From positions 21,129,077 through 21,193,076 of the forward strand of contig CM032659.1 of assembly GCA_019095985.1 (NCBI GenBank): a stretch of 64,000 bases of DNA, given 5' to 3'. Positions 1 to 34,262 of the stretch are shown here, piece by piece. Position numbers and translations under genes: made by a program. Below the pieces are notes generated by a model. That model saw only the letters and a program-made list of their open reading frames with translations, had not been told where the DNA came from and did not search any database. This DNA is from Streblospio benedicti. Lineage: Eukaryota > Annelida > Polychaeta > Spionida > Spionidae. Within the stretch, counting starts at the first letter, position 1, and each line of letters begins with the position of its first letter.

Positions 1-409
1 TTAATGGGAAGTGAGATTGATCTGGAGGTTGTGGACGAAATGGAGATACTGTTCTACACTACACTGTACAAGCATGCATAATTCATATGAAAGTTATAGC
101 CATTGAATATTGAGTTCCAACAAAGTCTTCACATACATGTATCTGTATATAGGAAGGTTCTCGTTGGCATTATAAACATGAAACTCGCATCTTATTTCAA
201 TGTATACTTCCGTACAACCAGTGTGTATAATTTCTGATAGATAAGGCTGTATATATGTGTGAGTGTTGAGATCTCAATATTTTGTCACGGGTGTTGCATT
301 TGCTTGGGAGTGTGTCCTTTTGAATGCATGTATACAATTTGCCAAATCCAAGCTATCACCCACTAGGTAGATTTCCCTACAGTTGTCATAACAATTACAC
401 ATTATCCAG
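1..409. other. Intronic sequence 5' of the first visible GALNT exon
   Basis: AT-rich sequence ending in a usable acceptor (AG at 408-409). I see no exon with family similarity here. The start of the GALNT gene (cytosolic tail, transmembrane anchor, stem) must lie to the left of the window. Confidence 0.55.
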
Positions 410-564
410 GCGACTACGGCGAACCCGTCATAGTGGACAAGACCAAGCTGTCGGCCGCCGACAGGAAGGTGTACGAGCAGGGCTGGCGAGGACAACCAGT
501 TCAATCTGTGGGTGTCAGACATGGTCTCAGTGCGGCGGCCTCTCAAGGACTATAGGAACGCAAA
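410..564 (+). CDS. GALNT visible exon 1 (region before the catalytic core), apparent 1-base insertion
   Basis: Reads [20 protein letters not shown] and on to GW in one frame up to about 486, then [19 protein letters not shown] in the next frame from 488. These are consecutive parts of the conserved block in which family members read GW-x-x-N-x-FN-x-x-x-SD-x-IS-x-x-R. Dropping one C at about 487 rejoins the halves. The donor is AAA|GTATGG, phase 2, and it joins exon 945-1111 correctly. The insertion could be an assembly error, a polymorphism or inactivation. Confidence 0.82.
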
Positions 565-3500
565 GTATGGCCGCTAGTACACAGCCCACTGACAGAATCT
601 CGTGGGATTTAGCGAAAATAGTTTATTTGATTCATATGTAATATTGCCAGCTTTTTGTCAAATCTTTCAGCGACATCGGTTAAAGAATCGTAAATGTAAA
701 AATACTACAGGGGAATTCAATGATCATGTGGGGGAAATCTGAATACAAACCTTGTGTACATAATATAATGCATATGTAAGGTCCATGAAGATACTACACA
801 AGTGCCAGGTGATTAATAATGATAACATTTATGCCCACCGGTGGCGTAAAGATAGTTTCATCAGTGACATTCTAAATATAAGCAAATAAGTAAACATAAT
901 CAAAGAAGTATAATTAAATCTGCCCTCCTCCGTGCCACGTCCAGGTGTGCTAACGTGAGCCTGGCCCCGGTGCTGCCGGACGCCAGCGTGATCATCATCT
1001 TCCACAACGAGGCGTGGTCCACGCTGCTGCGGACCGTGTACAGCGTGCTCGACCGCACGCCGCCCGCCGTGCTGCACGAGATTATACTCGTCGATGACGC
1101 GTCTTTTAGGCGTAAGTACAACGACTACTACTCATAGATATACCAGTCATATGCTGGCTTACTGTGACTTGTCGTCTTGCCAACTTTTAATCGCTTTGTG
1201 AAACAAATTGATATTGTAACTTTTATCAAATAGACATTAGGAGGAACGGGATAAATAATCCAGTTATTTATCTCCTGTCATCTATATTGTTACTTATGTG
1301 TGATTTTAAATAATATAGTGTTTTGATGTTTAATATAAATTTCTTGTAGATTTTATACTGGTAATGTACTCATGATAAACAAATAAATACCAAATAAATG
1401 CCCATGAGTGTAGCAGGTTCAAGGTATCTGGTTTGATGCATATCTTGATCTTGCCCTACCCATGTATGCAAGGTTTTCAGGAATGTCGATTCATGCTTAA
1501 TTTCATATAAATAGAAGCATACGGCTCATGACTTTTCAAGATGCGTGCTAACCCAATTCCAACAAATACAGTAGCACATATTTATACATATTTGATATGT
1601 ATTGTATCTAGTTTGACCGCCTTCCTTATCTTCCCGTAGCGCATCTAATGCAGCCGCTGGAAGACTTCCTCAAGCAGCCAGATATGAGCAAGGTGCGTCT
1701 GCTGAGGGCTAAGGAACGGGAAGGTCTGATAAGAGCCCGGCTGATGGGAGCCGAGAAAGCCACGGGCCAGGTCCTCATCTTCCTTGATTCGCATTGTGAA
1801 TGTACCGCAGGTATGAAGACTAGGATATAGGCATCCTTACTGGTGGTGTCATGAGGGTGTGCATTAGTGTGATGGAGGTGAAAGGTTTTGAATATAGTGT
1901 ACATGTAAGTCAAGGACAGAATTATTCGTTTGTATATGTACTTATATAAAGCTTTGACAGTAGGAGCATCTAACATCGTCCATACAATGCTTTGGATGAG
2001 AATCCATCAATGAGTTACCACCCTAATTGCAAGTTTATCCACGAACCATTTCCATAGTGACTATGTAAACCTAGTTTGGTGCATATTATCTATATGATGC
2101 CAGCTAGTTAGCGATGTGGACAGCAGGTGTGAAATGGCTGGTGTGACGTGTTCCTTCTTCAGGCTGGGCAGAGCACCTGCTGACGCCGATCGCCCGCGAC
2201 AGCAAGAACGTGGTGGTGCCCGTCATTGACGGCATCGACGACACCACACTCAAGTTCATGTCAGATCCTAGGTGCGTTTTTCATGGAATGTAGTAAATTT
2301 TCTATTTTATTACACTATTCTCTGGTAATATGTACATACGTTTCTATATGTAAATGTAGTGTAACAGTATCTCGCAAATATGGTTATTATCTTCAAAATG
2401 TTGCATGTACGTGACTATGTTAATGCAATACCTGATGAGACTTTGCAGAAATATGTTACAGTACCAATGGCAAGACAATCCTACAATAACATTGTGTAAA
2501 CTAGTTTGCTTCATGCTACAGTAATGGTCGCATTTCTTATTGTGCTGTTTGTCTTAATATAAACATATCTGCGTTAACTTCAAGAGTATGATGTTTGTGT
2601 GACCACACAATATGCTGCGGTATACATATATATAATATAGGCACCCAAATCAGAAACCATTGCGGCAAACAGGTTTCTGATTTATTAGTTCGTTTGAATC
2701 ATGTTTCTTCAGTTTGTGGCGCATATGTCACTCGACAGAAAGTCGCCGTACTATAGCCCACGTTCTTTATATTATGTATGAAATTAATTTTCTTCATAGG
2801 AAGAAAATTGATTTTCCCTAGAAGTGAGCTCACATCTCTCTCTTTTAGGTACACGGGTTTTAACATAGGAGGCTTCATCTGGGACTTGACGTTTATGTGG
2901 TTCCCTCTACCTGAAAACGAACGAAAGCGGATGTCTTCTCCTGTCGACTATATCAGGTGATGGTGATTATAGATAATTAATGTGAGCATTTAATACTTGT
3001 GATGATATAGATGATACGGTGGCAGGGGTTTCAAAGTTTGATGGAATGTATTAAAAACAGTAGAGGTGTCGACTTATATGGTAATCAATAAGAAAGGCCT
3101 TTGCATGGCTCTTTTTACACTTTCAGGACTCCTACTATGGCTGGTGGACTCTTTGCCATAGACCGAAAGTATTTTGAGTATCTGGGCTCGTATGACCCCG
3201 GCTTTGAGGTGTGGGGAGGAGAAAATTTGGAGATATCATTCAAAGTAAGAGATTGTACAATTGCATTGTACAAGTACAAGGGGATCGATGGTGCAGTGGT
3301 TTGCAGGCAGGAGTACGAAACGTGATTTGCCTGCGTCGTGAGTTCGCAACCCGTCCACGGCAGACTCTGTGTCATGGAGACCGTTACGTCCTACATCTGC
3401 CACTGCGTTATCGATCTCCACACAGCGTGTCACCGCTGTCGACTTTAAAACTAGACGGTGGCGACACCCAGCCCAAGGTTAGGAATCCCCTTTAATAGGC

Positions 3501-6500
3501 GTGTCCCGTGTAGAGGAGAGCCACCTCTCTGCACGCAAACGAACTCACCAGCTTGAAAACAATAACGAGTGTGATCCCGCCACACCACCGAGGCTCAGTT
3601 GGTTAACTAACCTGCCTCTTGAGATAAATGTACCAAAACCACGTGGCCTCACTCTGCTATGATCATAAAAGAAATGATGGCTGCGGAATACAAACAAACA
3701 AACAAAAGAAAAGAAAAGAAAACAATACCCGGTCAATTAAACTAATACGCAAAATCACAATTGCAAACAATTGATGTTTGATGACGCACCATAAGATCAT
3801 GTATTAATTGCCAATATAATGTAAAATAGATACCGCATATTACGGCTGCTGGAAGAAGGTAAGATGAAGAGCTCTTATCAATGCATGTGGTGATGGTGCA
3901 ATGATACTTATTACATTTACTTTCACTAATTCTCAATCCGAAATATGCATACATGTATATCAATTATAACCGTTTAATGATACAGGCAAAGACCTTTCCT
4001 TGTTAACGATTGAGATCGGTTCAAGCGGCTTAGTTTTCAGTAGTATGATAACTTCCTACAAAATGTAATAAGTAACACTTTCTGTATTTTGTATTTTGTG
4101 TGTTGTTTCCCATTCCTTCAACCATTTTGATATAAATCGCTCACGCTGCCTGTCCTCGTGGTTAGGTGTGGATGTGTGGTGGTCAGCTTCTCACCGCGGC
4201 TTGCTCTCACGTCGGACACATATTTAGAAAGGTCAGTTTACAACCACATGCTATTAATTAAGTAAATTTTCTATATTTTATATTAAACAGCAGTTGTCAC
4301 AATAACTGTTTGATGGCTACACATGTATTATATATAAGTGAAAGCATGCGCATTATTGTAAGGCGATGAGCCGGTTCTCTATCGCCCTCCCACCCCCACC
4401 CCCACCCCCTCTTTAGAATCATCCATTTAGAAATACTTTTGCTATGTCATTGGTTCCCCCCATTTCCTCCATCCAGTCTACAAATATCACCATGTACTCA
4501 AACTTGGCTCCTTTATGCTACAGGTTAGTCCATACCAGTGGAAGACGAAACACACAGCGTCGAGAAATGTGCTAAAACTAAACACCATGCGCCTGGCAGA
4601 AGTGTGGTTGGATGATTTCAAGTTCTATTACTATGAGAAATCAGGATACCAGCACTTGGTAATGTTACTACTTATAGACGCAACAAAGTTTTCTTTTGTT
4701 TAGCTATGAATGAATGTGGGAGTGGTTATTCAAACGTAGTAAGATTAACATTTTTTGGATATGCTCACTAGCCCAGTATGGAAAGAATACTCAGTATTAT
4801 TGTTCTCAACATCAACCACGATTAGGACCATTAATTAATATTGGTAAATATCGTGTTGTTATGTACATACAGTTATGATGATGAAAGGTCAGCATTACCG
4901 TAGTCAATATCAGGTAATAATACTTGTTTGCTAATTCCTCGAGGTTGAAGAACTGTATCAAATTTAACAAAAAAGAAATGTATGATATTGCACCAATAGT
5001 TGAAGCAAACTATATTTGTATATTATGAAAGAGAAGATTGCAAGAAATTTATTTCACATGATATGTGATATATTATATATTAAAAACATCTTTCACTATG
5101 GAAGTCATGAATTCTTTTTAACAATAGCCATTTATTGGTTTATACTTCCAATATTTCGATGACTACAAGTTCGTCTTGATCATGGAAACGAGGTCATTTG
5201 CCAGTAAGTAATACCTCAAAGGAAAGTTGGGTCAGTGCTGGGTCCCACTGGCTGCCCCCTCCTCCTTCAGTAAGCTTAGATGTGATCAAACTGAACTGCT
5301 AGTCATCGACATATTGAAGGTATAAAACAATAACTAGCCATTGTTAAAAATAGTTCATGATTGTCATTGTTTTGAAAGCACAGTTAATGAATTTGTTGAA
5401 TAAAAACATTTCAGGAAGAGATCGGTGATGTTCAGGACCGACTTAATCTGCGTTTCAATCGTCTAAGCTGTAAGAACTTTGATTGGTACATGGATAATGT
5501 GTGGCCGAGCGGACTCAATCCCAAGAAATGCTCGCAGCGTGGGACGGTGAGTGGAACTGCAAACAATTGGCGAATTGGGACTTTTGAATTTTGAAAGGGC
5601 GGGCATGCAACCAGTCGATTTGAAGCGTTTGTACATGTGAATCTCTCGGATGATGCAAAAAGGACAGCAAATTCCAAAGAATCTTGAGACTGGTTACACC
5701 GGGTGTAGGGTTACTTGTGTGTTCTAAACTTCTAACCACACCAGTGAAACATTTCAGTAACAATATGGTAAAAAAATGGAAACATAACAGATGTTCATAT
5801 TGGTAAGATGGCATGACTTACAGAGGGCTTCCCCGATGATTAGATGTTACTGCATGTAACAAGTAACTGACGGTTTCAGATTGAGTACCAAGGGAGCGGT
5901 CGTCCACTTTGCATAGACGGGCCCGGCAAGTTTCCCCCGGATCCGAAGGGCACCCGTGTGGGACTCAAACCTTGCCATGGCCGCGGTGGATCACAGGTAA
6001 CACGTGGTGTATCTACTCTGTGGTCCTCCTGGGAATTATATCATAATAATATACTAATTATCGTATCATTTTTATTCATGTTTTTGTTTGAACTATGAAT
6101 ACATTCTACTTATTACTTCATGTACTTAGTCACTCACATTACTCGAGTATTTTGGATAACTCGATTTTACAAATATCTTTCTTTTCAAGTAGCTTATTAA
6201 GGGCTTCAAGTGTACTATTTTGGCCTTTGTACATGTATGAGGTTTTCATATGAAAGCCAAAGGCTGCTGCATCTGTACGGTTATAATAGTTTGTATGCAT
6301 GGTGATTCAGTTATGACTGGATACCATATCATCAACATGTGGATTAGATCAGGATTTTGAAATACACTCAGTTTACACTGCCATGTTTAAACTTTCAACA
6401 GCACTATTGTCATACTTGCAGTACTGGCTGCTGTCGCCAACTGGTGAGATTACACGTGACTTGGCGTGCCTGGATTTCGCAGGCACCGAGGTCAAGCGCT

Positions 6501-7101
6501 TACCCTGCCACAGCAGGAGGGGTAACCAGGAGTGGGAGCATCTAGAGGTGAGACATCCCGACAGGAGCTTAGAATGTGTGTGCGAATTAAGGATTTTTAA
6601 GCACTAGGTCATCAGTTACCACTCTATATCATATCAGCAGGCCTTGATACACAGGGTGTCAGTTTAATACGAATCATTTGAATGAACATTCCCGATTTTT
6701 ACCATGCAGTACGAAATGGGAGATATTTGGAAACGCACAGGATTCTATTTTATATCCACGTCATTGAGCAAGAACAAGCCAACTTAAGCGTTAGTAGCTG
6801 ATACTCATACTCCAACATATCATCAATAACCCCTCGCGTGTTTCATTTTTCAAAGACATATATTAACTTAATAGCATTGGTACCTGTTTTAACATGTAAC
6901 TCTGCCCCGCAGGATGGGTCTGTGCGGCATGTTGCAACTTCTCGCTGCTTGGAAGCTCGTGGCTATCTTCTTGCTATAGCCGATTGTACTGGTGCGGCAG
7001 AGCAGCGCTGGCGATGGAAGGCACCAGAGGTGCCTGAGCACTACTATGAAAGGCTGCATCTCCCCAAACCTCCACCTGCTTCTGTGGAACAGCAGTTAGA
7101 T

Positions 7102-7144
<43 letters not shown>

Positions 7145-7491
7145 CACAGCAACCACAGCAGCAACCACAGCAGCATCCGGAGCAGCAGAAGCAACAACCA
7201 CAGCAGCAACAGGAGCAGCAGCAACAGCAGAAGCAACCACAGCAGCAGCAACCGGAGCAGCAATCGGAGCAGCAGCAACCGGAACCCCTACAACAACTGC
7301 TTCACCAGCAGCAACAGCAGCCACTACAACAGCAGCAACAAGAACTACAACAACCACCGCAACAAATGCAGCAACAGCAGCAGCAAGACCAACCACTACC
7401 ACTTCAAAACCAACAGGAAGAAGCACAGCTACAACACAAGATTGAAGCTTTAGACAATAAAGCCCAATCAGAAGAGCAAGTAAATAGCTAG
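410..7491 (+). CDS. GALNT: Polypeptide N-acetylgalactosaminyltransferase (GALNT family), 3' twelve exons, with Q-rich tail
   Basis: A Golgi type II glycosyltransferase that transfers GalNAc from UDP-GalNAc to Ser/Thr to start mucin-type O-glycans (family knowledge). Exons: 410-564, 945-1111, 1640-1810, 2163-2271, 2849-2956, 3127-3244, 4166-4231, 4524-4658, 5415-5546, 5880-5996, 6422-6547, 6913-7491. All have GT-AG borders and phases that join. About 660 residues are visible. Seen: the [18 protein letters not shown] block, DSHCE (the Mn-binding DxH motif), the WGGENLE block and HVGHIF in the catalytic domain. Three lectin repeats follow, with CID, CLD and CLE and QxW-type ends. After the lectin domain come about 137 residues of Gln-rich sequence not usual in the family. 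One extra base near 485-487 breaks the frame of the first visible exon. I cannot say which vertebrate GALNT is the ortholog. Confidence 0.93.
945..1111 (+). CDS. GALNT exon: start of GT-A catalytic domain
   Basis: Acceptor CGTCCAG|G. The exon encodes [20 protein letters not shown], then [12 protein letters not shown], then EIILVDDAS. This is the N-terminal nucleotide-binding half of the family-27 catalytic fold. The exon is GC-rich compared with its introns. Donor AGGC|GTAAGT, phase 1. Confidence 0.93.
1640..1810 (+). CDS. GALNT exon: catalytic core with DxH motif
   Basis: Acceptor TTCCCGTAG|C. It encodes [20 protein letters not shown] followed by [15 protein letters not shown] is the metal-binding DxH motif, and the residues around it match the family. 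Donor GCAG|GTATGA, phase 1. Confidence 0.95.
2163..2271 (+). CDS. GALNT exon: catalytic domain middle
   Basis: Encodes [20 protein letters not shown] then [10 protein letters not shown], matching the family block that usually reads VCPVIDVI. Donor CCTAG|GTGCG, phase 2. Confidence 0.93.
2849..2956 (+). CDS. GALNT exon: catalytic domain, GGFxW block
   Basis: Acceptor CTCTTTTAG|G. It encodes [20 protein letters not shown], the counterpart of the GGFNWKLNFRW block. Donor ATCAG|GTGATG, phase 2. Confidence 0.93.
3127..3244 (+). CDS. GALNT exon: Gal/GalNAc-transferase motif WGGENLE
   Basis: Encodes [20 protein letters not shown] then [19 protein letters not shown]. This is the most conserved second half of the catalytic site. 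Acceptor CACTTTCAG|G, donor TTCAAA|GTAAGA, phase 0. A tRNA-derived repeat begins about 35 bases into the next intron. Confidence 0.96.
3277..3724 (+). repeat. tRNA-derived SINE-like element in a GALNT intron
   Basis: Head with an A-box-like GATGGTGCAGTGGTTTGCAG (3287-3306) and a degenerate B-box-like GAGTTCGCAACCC near 3340, which suggests a pol III promoter. A GC-richer body follows, then an A-rich tail of AAAC and AAAAG units at about 3691-3724. It has the same orientation as the host gene. I did not find a clear target duplication, so the ends are approximate. Confidence 0.6.
4166..4231 (+). CDS. GALNT exon: end of catalytic domain
   Basis: Short 66-nt exon encoding [20 protein letters not shown] then RK. 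The His of VGHIF is a family metal-binding residue. Phase 0 on both sides. Confidence 0.94.
4524..4658 (+). CDS. GALNT exon: catalytic-domain C-terminus
   Basis: Encodes [20 protein letters not shown] then [23 protein letters not shown]-hydrophobic-D matches the conserved RLAEVWMDEF block. Donor CACTTG|GTAATG, phase 0. Confidence 0.94.
5415..5546 (+). CDS. GALNT exon: linker between catalytic and lectin domains
   Basis: Encodes [20 protein letters not shown] then [12 protein letters not shown]. The RLxLRxxLxCKxFxWY pattern is typical of the segment joining the catalytic and ricin domains. Phase 0. Confidence 0.94.
5880..5996 (+). CDS. GALNT exon: ricin B lectin repeat alpha
   Basis: Encodes [20 protein letters not shown] onward to [10 protein letters not shown]. 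The LCID and final SQ (followed by YW across the splice) form the CLD and QxW signature of a beta-trefoil repeat. Phase 0. Confidence 0.92.
6422..6547 (+). CDS. GALNT exon: ricin B lectin repeat beta
   Basis: Encodes [20 protein letters not shown] onward, with [16 protein letters not shown] at the end. CLD plus QxW are intact, so this repeat may bind GalNAc (inference). Phase 0. Confidence 0.93.
6913..7491 (+). CDS. GALNT last exon: lectin repeat gamma and glutamine-rich tail
   Basis: Acceptor GCCCCGCAG|G. Encodes [20 protein letters not shown] and [12 protein letters not shown], the third repeat. It is followed by a Pro-rich hinge and then, from about 7079 to 7488, a stretch rich in Gln with Pro, Glu and His. 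The tail ends [15 protein letters not shown] and the stop is at 7489-7491. Only the first part (7107-7141) is a pure CAG run; the rest mixes CAG and CAA, so the tail looks long-standing. Being C-terminal to the lectin domain, it would lie in the Golgi lumen. Confidence 0.93.
7107..7142. repeat. CAG trinucleotide run inside the GALNT last exon
   Basis: A run of about 12 uninterrupted CAG codons in frame, likely polymorphic in length. It is followed by interrupted CAG/CAA/CCA sequence to about 7440. Confidence 0.9.
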
Positions 7492-8250
7492 TATACAGTG
7501 GATCACTATGTTGTTCAATCACTTATTACTGCAATTGACTGTCTTGTTTTGTTATGAATGTTTTATCTGTTTTTGCGAGGTGCAAGCACATGTGTGATGT
7601 CTAGGACAAATGTGTGTGTGTTTGCCATTATAATATAGATATGCGTTTCATTGTAATGTAGCTATTTGTTTTATTTTATCTATTATTACTTTATTTATAG
7701 TAATTGAATGTTTTAACACATTTGAGATTTGGACAATCTAGTCATTATACATGTAGTTTCTCCTAATTTCTAGACATATTCCTGATACATGACGAGACTT
7801 AGGTATTATATATATTATCATATCTATTCAATATTTTACCCCTTCGAATTTGTAGTTATATATTAATGATCTAAGCAAGTGTTTAGACAGATTATTTAGA
7901 AAAATAGTTTTCGAAGTAGATTCAAATTTTGTATTTGAATAATGGATACATAATTAACAGTTCTGGAATTAAACCAACGTTTGCAAATTTTCACACGGAA
8001 CATTGTCTCTCTATACAGCATAATGATATAATGATGCAACTTTTAAAAAAGATAACTATAGATATAATAATATATAAAATAGGTATGTCAAGATTATGTT
8101 ACAATACAAAAGGTCTGTCATCAATATTAAATTAAAAATCCTGTTAAGACATGTTGTTTGAAGCTTGTGTTATGGATGAAATGTAAATCTTTAATGCTTT
8201 TCACATATCATTCATAACTAATAAACACTTTCGTGGACATTTAGAAGATT
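7492..8250 (+). other. GALNT 3' UTR with candidate poly(A) signal
   Basis: AT-rich sequence with no further exon. AATAAA at 8220-8225 is the first strong signal in an AT-rich context; another lies near 8418. The opposite-strand gene ends at 8590, so the two genes are convergent with at most about 1.1 kb between stop codons. Confidence 0.5.
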
Positions 8251-8580
8251 AAACGTACTTACTATGGACAATTGTTGATGTAAACAACATCTTATGCCAT
8301 GACAATATCCCATTTTAGATTACAACTTAATTTTAAACATAGATAACTATCCTATTGTAAATCTATTGCTATGTGCATCTACATGTGTAGTGTTTGCATT
8401 TTAAATGTAAGACAAATGAATAAATGTGCAGTATTGTTAAGCGGGATTATTAATGTTACTGTAATACTGTGTGCCCTTAATAGTACCCTCAAAAATATCA
8501 ATTGAGAATCTAAAGAGAAGAATGTTCGATTGCAACTTCTAAATATATACTTCATAATGCGGTTCATTCTTTTTATGGAC

Positions 8581-8586
8581 TTTATT
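8581..8586 (-). terminator. Poly(A) signal for the lectin/CCP gene
   Basis: TTTATT on + is AATAAA on -, starting 3 nt beyond the stop codon. It is either the working signal of a very short 3' UTR or coincidental. AT-rich sequence follows. Confidence 0.35.
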
Positions 8587-8589
8587 CTT

Positions 8590-30936
<22,347 letters not shown>

Positions 30937-33170
30937 TGCGTGCAAAATTCTGTAATCACAGAAGTTCTAATTGAGAATGGTCATGGTGTTTCATTGGTTG
31001 AAACACATTACAAAACATGTAATATAGACTTAATATAATAGACTTAATCAATGTTTCGGTGTAGTTACATGGGATAAAAATGGACACAATCTGCCAGTCT
31101 GGTAGTTGCATTACATTATATACCTAAATTATTCACTGTTATTCACATTGATCGTAATCAATATGTGTATGCACCAACCACTTTGTATACATACAGGTCT
31201 GTGTGTGCCGTAGCCCACGCGACAAAATGTGGTGGATAGTTGGGTTGCACACGATGCTCCACACGATGATTAATGCTGTCTTCCCGGAGGAAATTATGCA
31301 CTTCTAACTGATTCTGGCCCAAAAACAGTTTATTGATTTAGGTGTAGTAGTTTGCAGAGTTCCCTGAAATCCATTAAAGGTGTTAGGTGAATACGGAACT
31401 TGGCGGTCAAATGTCATGCTTTTTTACTAGATATTATTTGATACGTGTATTATCAATTGAAACAGATGATCCGGATTAGCAAATCAATAATCCAGTGCCC
31501 TATGCCGAAAGAACATAAACCAGTTCTCAGGATAGGTGATAATATTTTTAGAGACAGAATCGGCCAGAAGTGTGCCGTTCCGTACATATACAAGAACAAC
31601 AGAAACTCCAGATCTAAGCCAGATCACCCGCGATCCAGCGCAAATGAGCTCCAATAACCCGAGATAGCCCTCCAAACGATCCAGAGAAGCAAGCCGACGT
31701 TCCAGATCAATAATTATTGGCTGACTTAACCCCCCAACCCCCATCCCTATTTCACATGGCCGATGCTGGCTCCAGATGCTGAAGAAGGCGCCAGATGCTT
31801 AATGTCATTTCGAGATGGACGTGCGTGTTCTAGGCTCAACTTTGGAGTGATCTGACCGGTTCGATTGAAAATGGCGCACTTGGCTGGTTGTGGGTCTTTT
31901 TGTTTAGCTGTTGCCTCATATCTGGTTTGGAGGATTAGAGTTACACAGATGCAACAGTAAGTGCCGCCACTGCCGTTACAATCTGAAGCAATGGAACCAT
32001 GAACGAGAAGCATTCTCTTCGAACAGTTTGGTTGTTCACGATGCTCAATAATTGATGCTGTCTTCCTGGAGGAAATAACACACTTCTACCTTGTTCTGAC
32101 CCAAAAAATAGTTATCACTTCTCTGGAGAAGTGGTTTTGAAATATTTCGACTTGTGGACTCCTGTTTGTAATTACCGAGTTGTTGATTTTGGATCATCCT
32201 TTTGCTTTCTGGGTCGTCAGGAGGGCTAAGATGTTCCTGTATTAATGGCGTGGTATTTCCGAATGGTCCCATAAGCCTGCTTGTTCATCCAGTCCATTAG
32301 AAAGGTCATGGGCCGTTAGTCCACCAGACGATGCCGTACGTTCTTGCCACGAAATATGCACAGAGACACCGTAAAAAGGGTGGCAATATTGTTTTCTCAC
32401 TCCTGGCGCCTTTTGGAGCATCTGGCGCTAGCATCGGCTATGTGAAATTTGTGGTATAGGTAAAACAAATATAAACCACCTTTCATGAGAGGGGATGCCA
32501 TTTTAGGCCAGAAGGGCGCCGTCCCCAACAAGAACTTCCGAACCAGCCCGATAACTCCAAATTTGACGCCAGATAGTCCACGACACAACCAGAACTGACA
32601 TGTTGAGCTACCATCTTCAATGGGAAAATGGAGGTTAAATAACACAGCCTTGACCACCAAAGTCTACAGTGCCATAACAATAAAATGATGTGACTATCTC
32701 ACCTATTCTTGGGTGAGCCAATGCAGACTATATAGCTACAGCACCTACAATAGTTCATAGTATGTTTGATTTAGAGAAATAGGCCTGCAAACTGTAGAGT
32801 ACCCTGATCAGTGGACATCGTGGAGATATGGAGATGCGCATAGAACTTCCGAGGCACTTGGAACGGTAACACAGAATTTCTTTTATTACGTCTCGTGTAT
32901 TTAAAAAAAAAGTGGAAACTAGACACTCATAGTGATATTCTTCCAACCCGACATTACATGTGAAAAGTATGACACAGCTGGATTTGTATAGACATAACGC
33001 AACCGTCATGTTGAATGTTGAGGTACAACAGAAATCGATTTTGCATCAGGACATGCGAAAGATTTATAGTTGCTAATATAATATCTGCACTACTTGATTC
33101 TTCAATGACTTTAACCAAATAAACTAGGCCTCAATGTTAAACATTTTGACATAATGCAATTAAGCTTCTG
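30937..33170. other. Upstream flank of the CCP gene and spacer with diverged repeats
   Basis: No gene recognised. Two direct-repeat blocks (about 31235-31335 and 32030-32110) share GATGCTGTCTTCC, GGAGGAAAT and CTGACCCAAAAA-like words. A block GCCGATGCTGG...CCAGATGCT at about 31760-31800 recurs inverted at about 32405-32450. These look like pieces of one unknown mobile family. Confidence 0.35.
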
Positions 33171-33171
33171 T

Positions 33172-33505
33172 ACTTCTGAGGCCGAGTGAATAGGGAGTTG
33201 GACTCGTGACACACATGGGTTCGATTCCAGGTCTGGTCTGGTGGTGGGTGTTGAGCAAACTCATTCTTTGCACATTGCTCTGTGGCACATACACGTTAAT
33301 TAGGTACAGGTCATTGGGTCGAAAGAGTTAGTGATTGATTGTGTGGGTGATTAGGAATTTAGCATTGTGCGCTGAATGTGCTGTTAAATGTGCTGTAAGT
33401 ATGTGAGAAATGATCAATTGATGATCAATAAGTAGGCCAATGATCTGGTGTAAATTGTAAAGTCGTGAGAGCAAGACTTGGATCACAACAATAAACCATC
33501 ACATT
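33172..33505 (+). repeat. tRNA-derived SINE-like element
   Basis: Head GAGGCCGAGTGAATAGGGAG and an exact B-box GGTTCGATTCC at about 33209-33219, then a body of about 250 bp ending near AACAATAAACCATCACATTC. It lies in intergenic DNA. Confidence 0.55.
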
Positions 33506-34162
33506 CACATTCATAACCTTTTATTGAAAAGACATAATTTTAACTGGGCCCTTGCCTATTCTGTGTGATTCTGATTCATTAATCTGTTCTCTCTTTTTTT
33601 CAAATCCTACAAATATGGGGGATTGTATTCATTTTATTCCACTTTGTAAATTGAGGTCAAGAAAACTAATAATTCTTCCATTACTTTTCAAACTATACTT
33701 GGCTGTTCCAGAAATCTGAGACTATTGACCACTACTTAGTATTCAATACACTATTGCAATCAGGGTAATATCATAAGTTTTTTATGACTAATAACAGATT
33801 TTATTTAGCATGTTTCAAATACAATCTAGCAAAAAACCAGGTGTTAAAATATGAGAAAATAACGCTTGTTCTTATAACCATAGAACGTAAGTGTTAGTAT
33901 TCTGTTGTGGGGAAAATTGAATTGGTCGGTGGTGGGAATACAAAGGGACGTGACGGAATTTTATATATGTAGGCCTATCTTGGAGGATGCCATATTGAAT
34001 TTTGCAAAGTGGGTAGCCACTAGCCAGGGAAATCCTCAAGATGAGGAAATATTTGTGCCTGCTCAAGCATATATGATATTGACAAAGTCTGATTATTTTG
34101 AGGATATTTTTTGTTCGATCATGATTCAGATTAAAAATGATGCACTTACAACTTGTAACAAG

Positions 34163-34262
34163 TAAAGACCATGGGCCCCAGCATCATGGGTGTATGTGTG
34201 TGTGTGGTATGTAAACTTCTATGATATACAAACATTATACCATACACATTACCTAATAAGCT
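34163..34262. repeat. Hairpin MITE family, half copy
   Basis: CATGGGCCCCAGCATCATGG, GTGTGTGTGGTATG and ATACCATACACATTAC match one arm of the hairpin at 60857-61043. Only one arm is present, followed by a small palindrome. Confidence 0.6.

Noticed and set aside
6974-7522. Long minus-strand hydrophobic ORF opposite the GALNT tail
   Set aside because: Antisense of CAG/CAA codons gives Leu, Val and Ala; no splice or family support.
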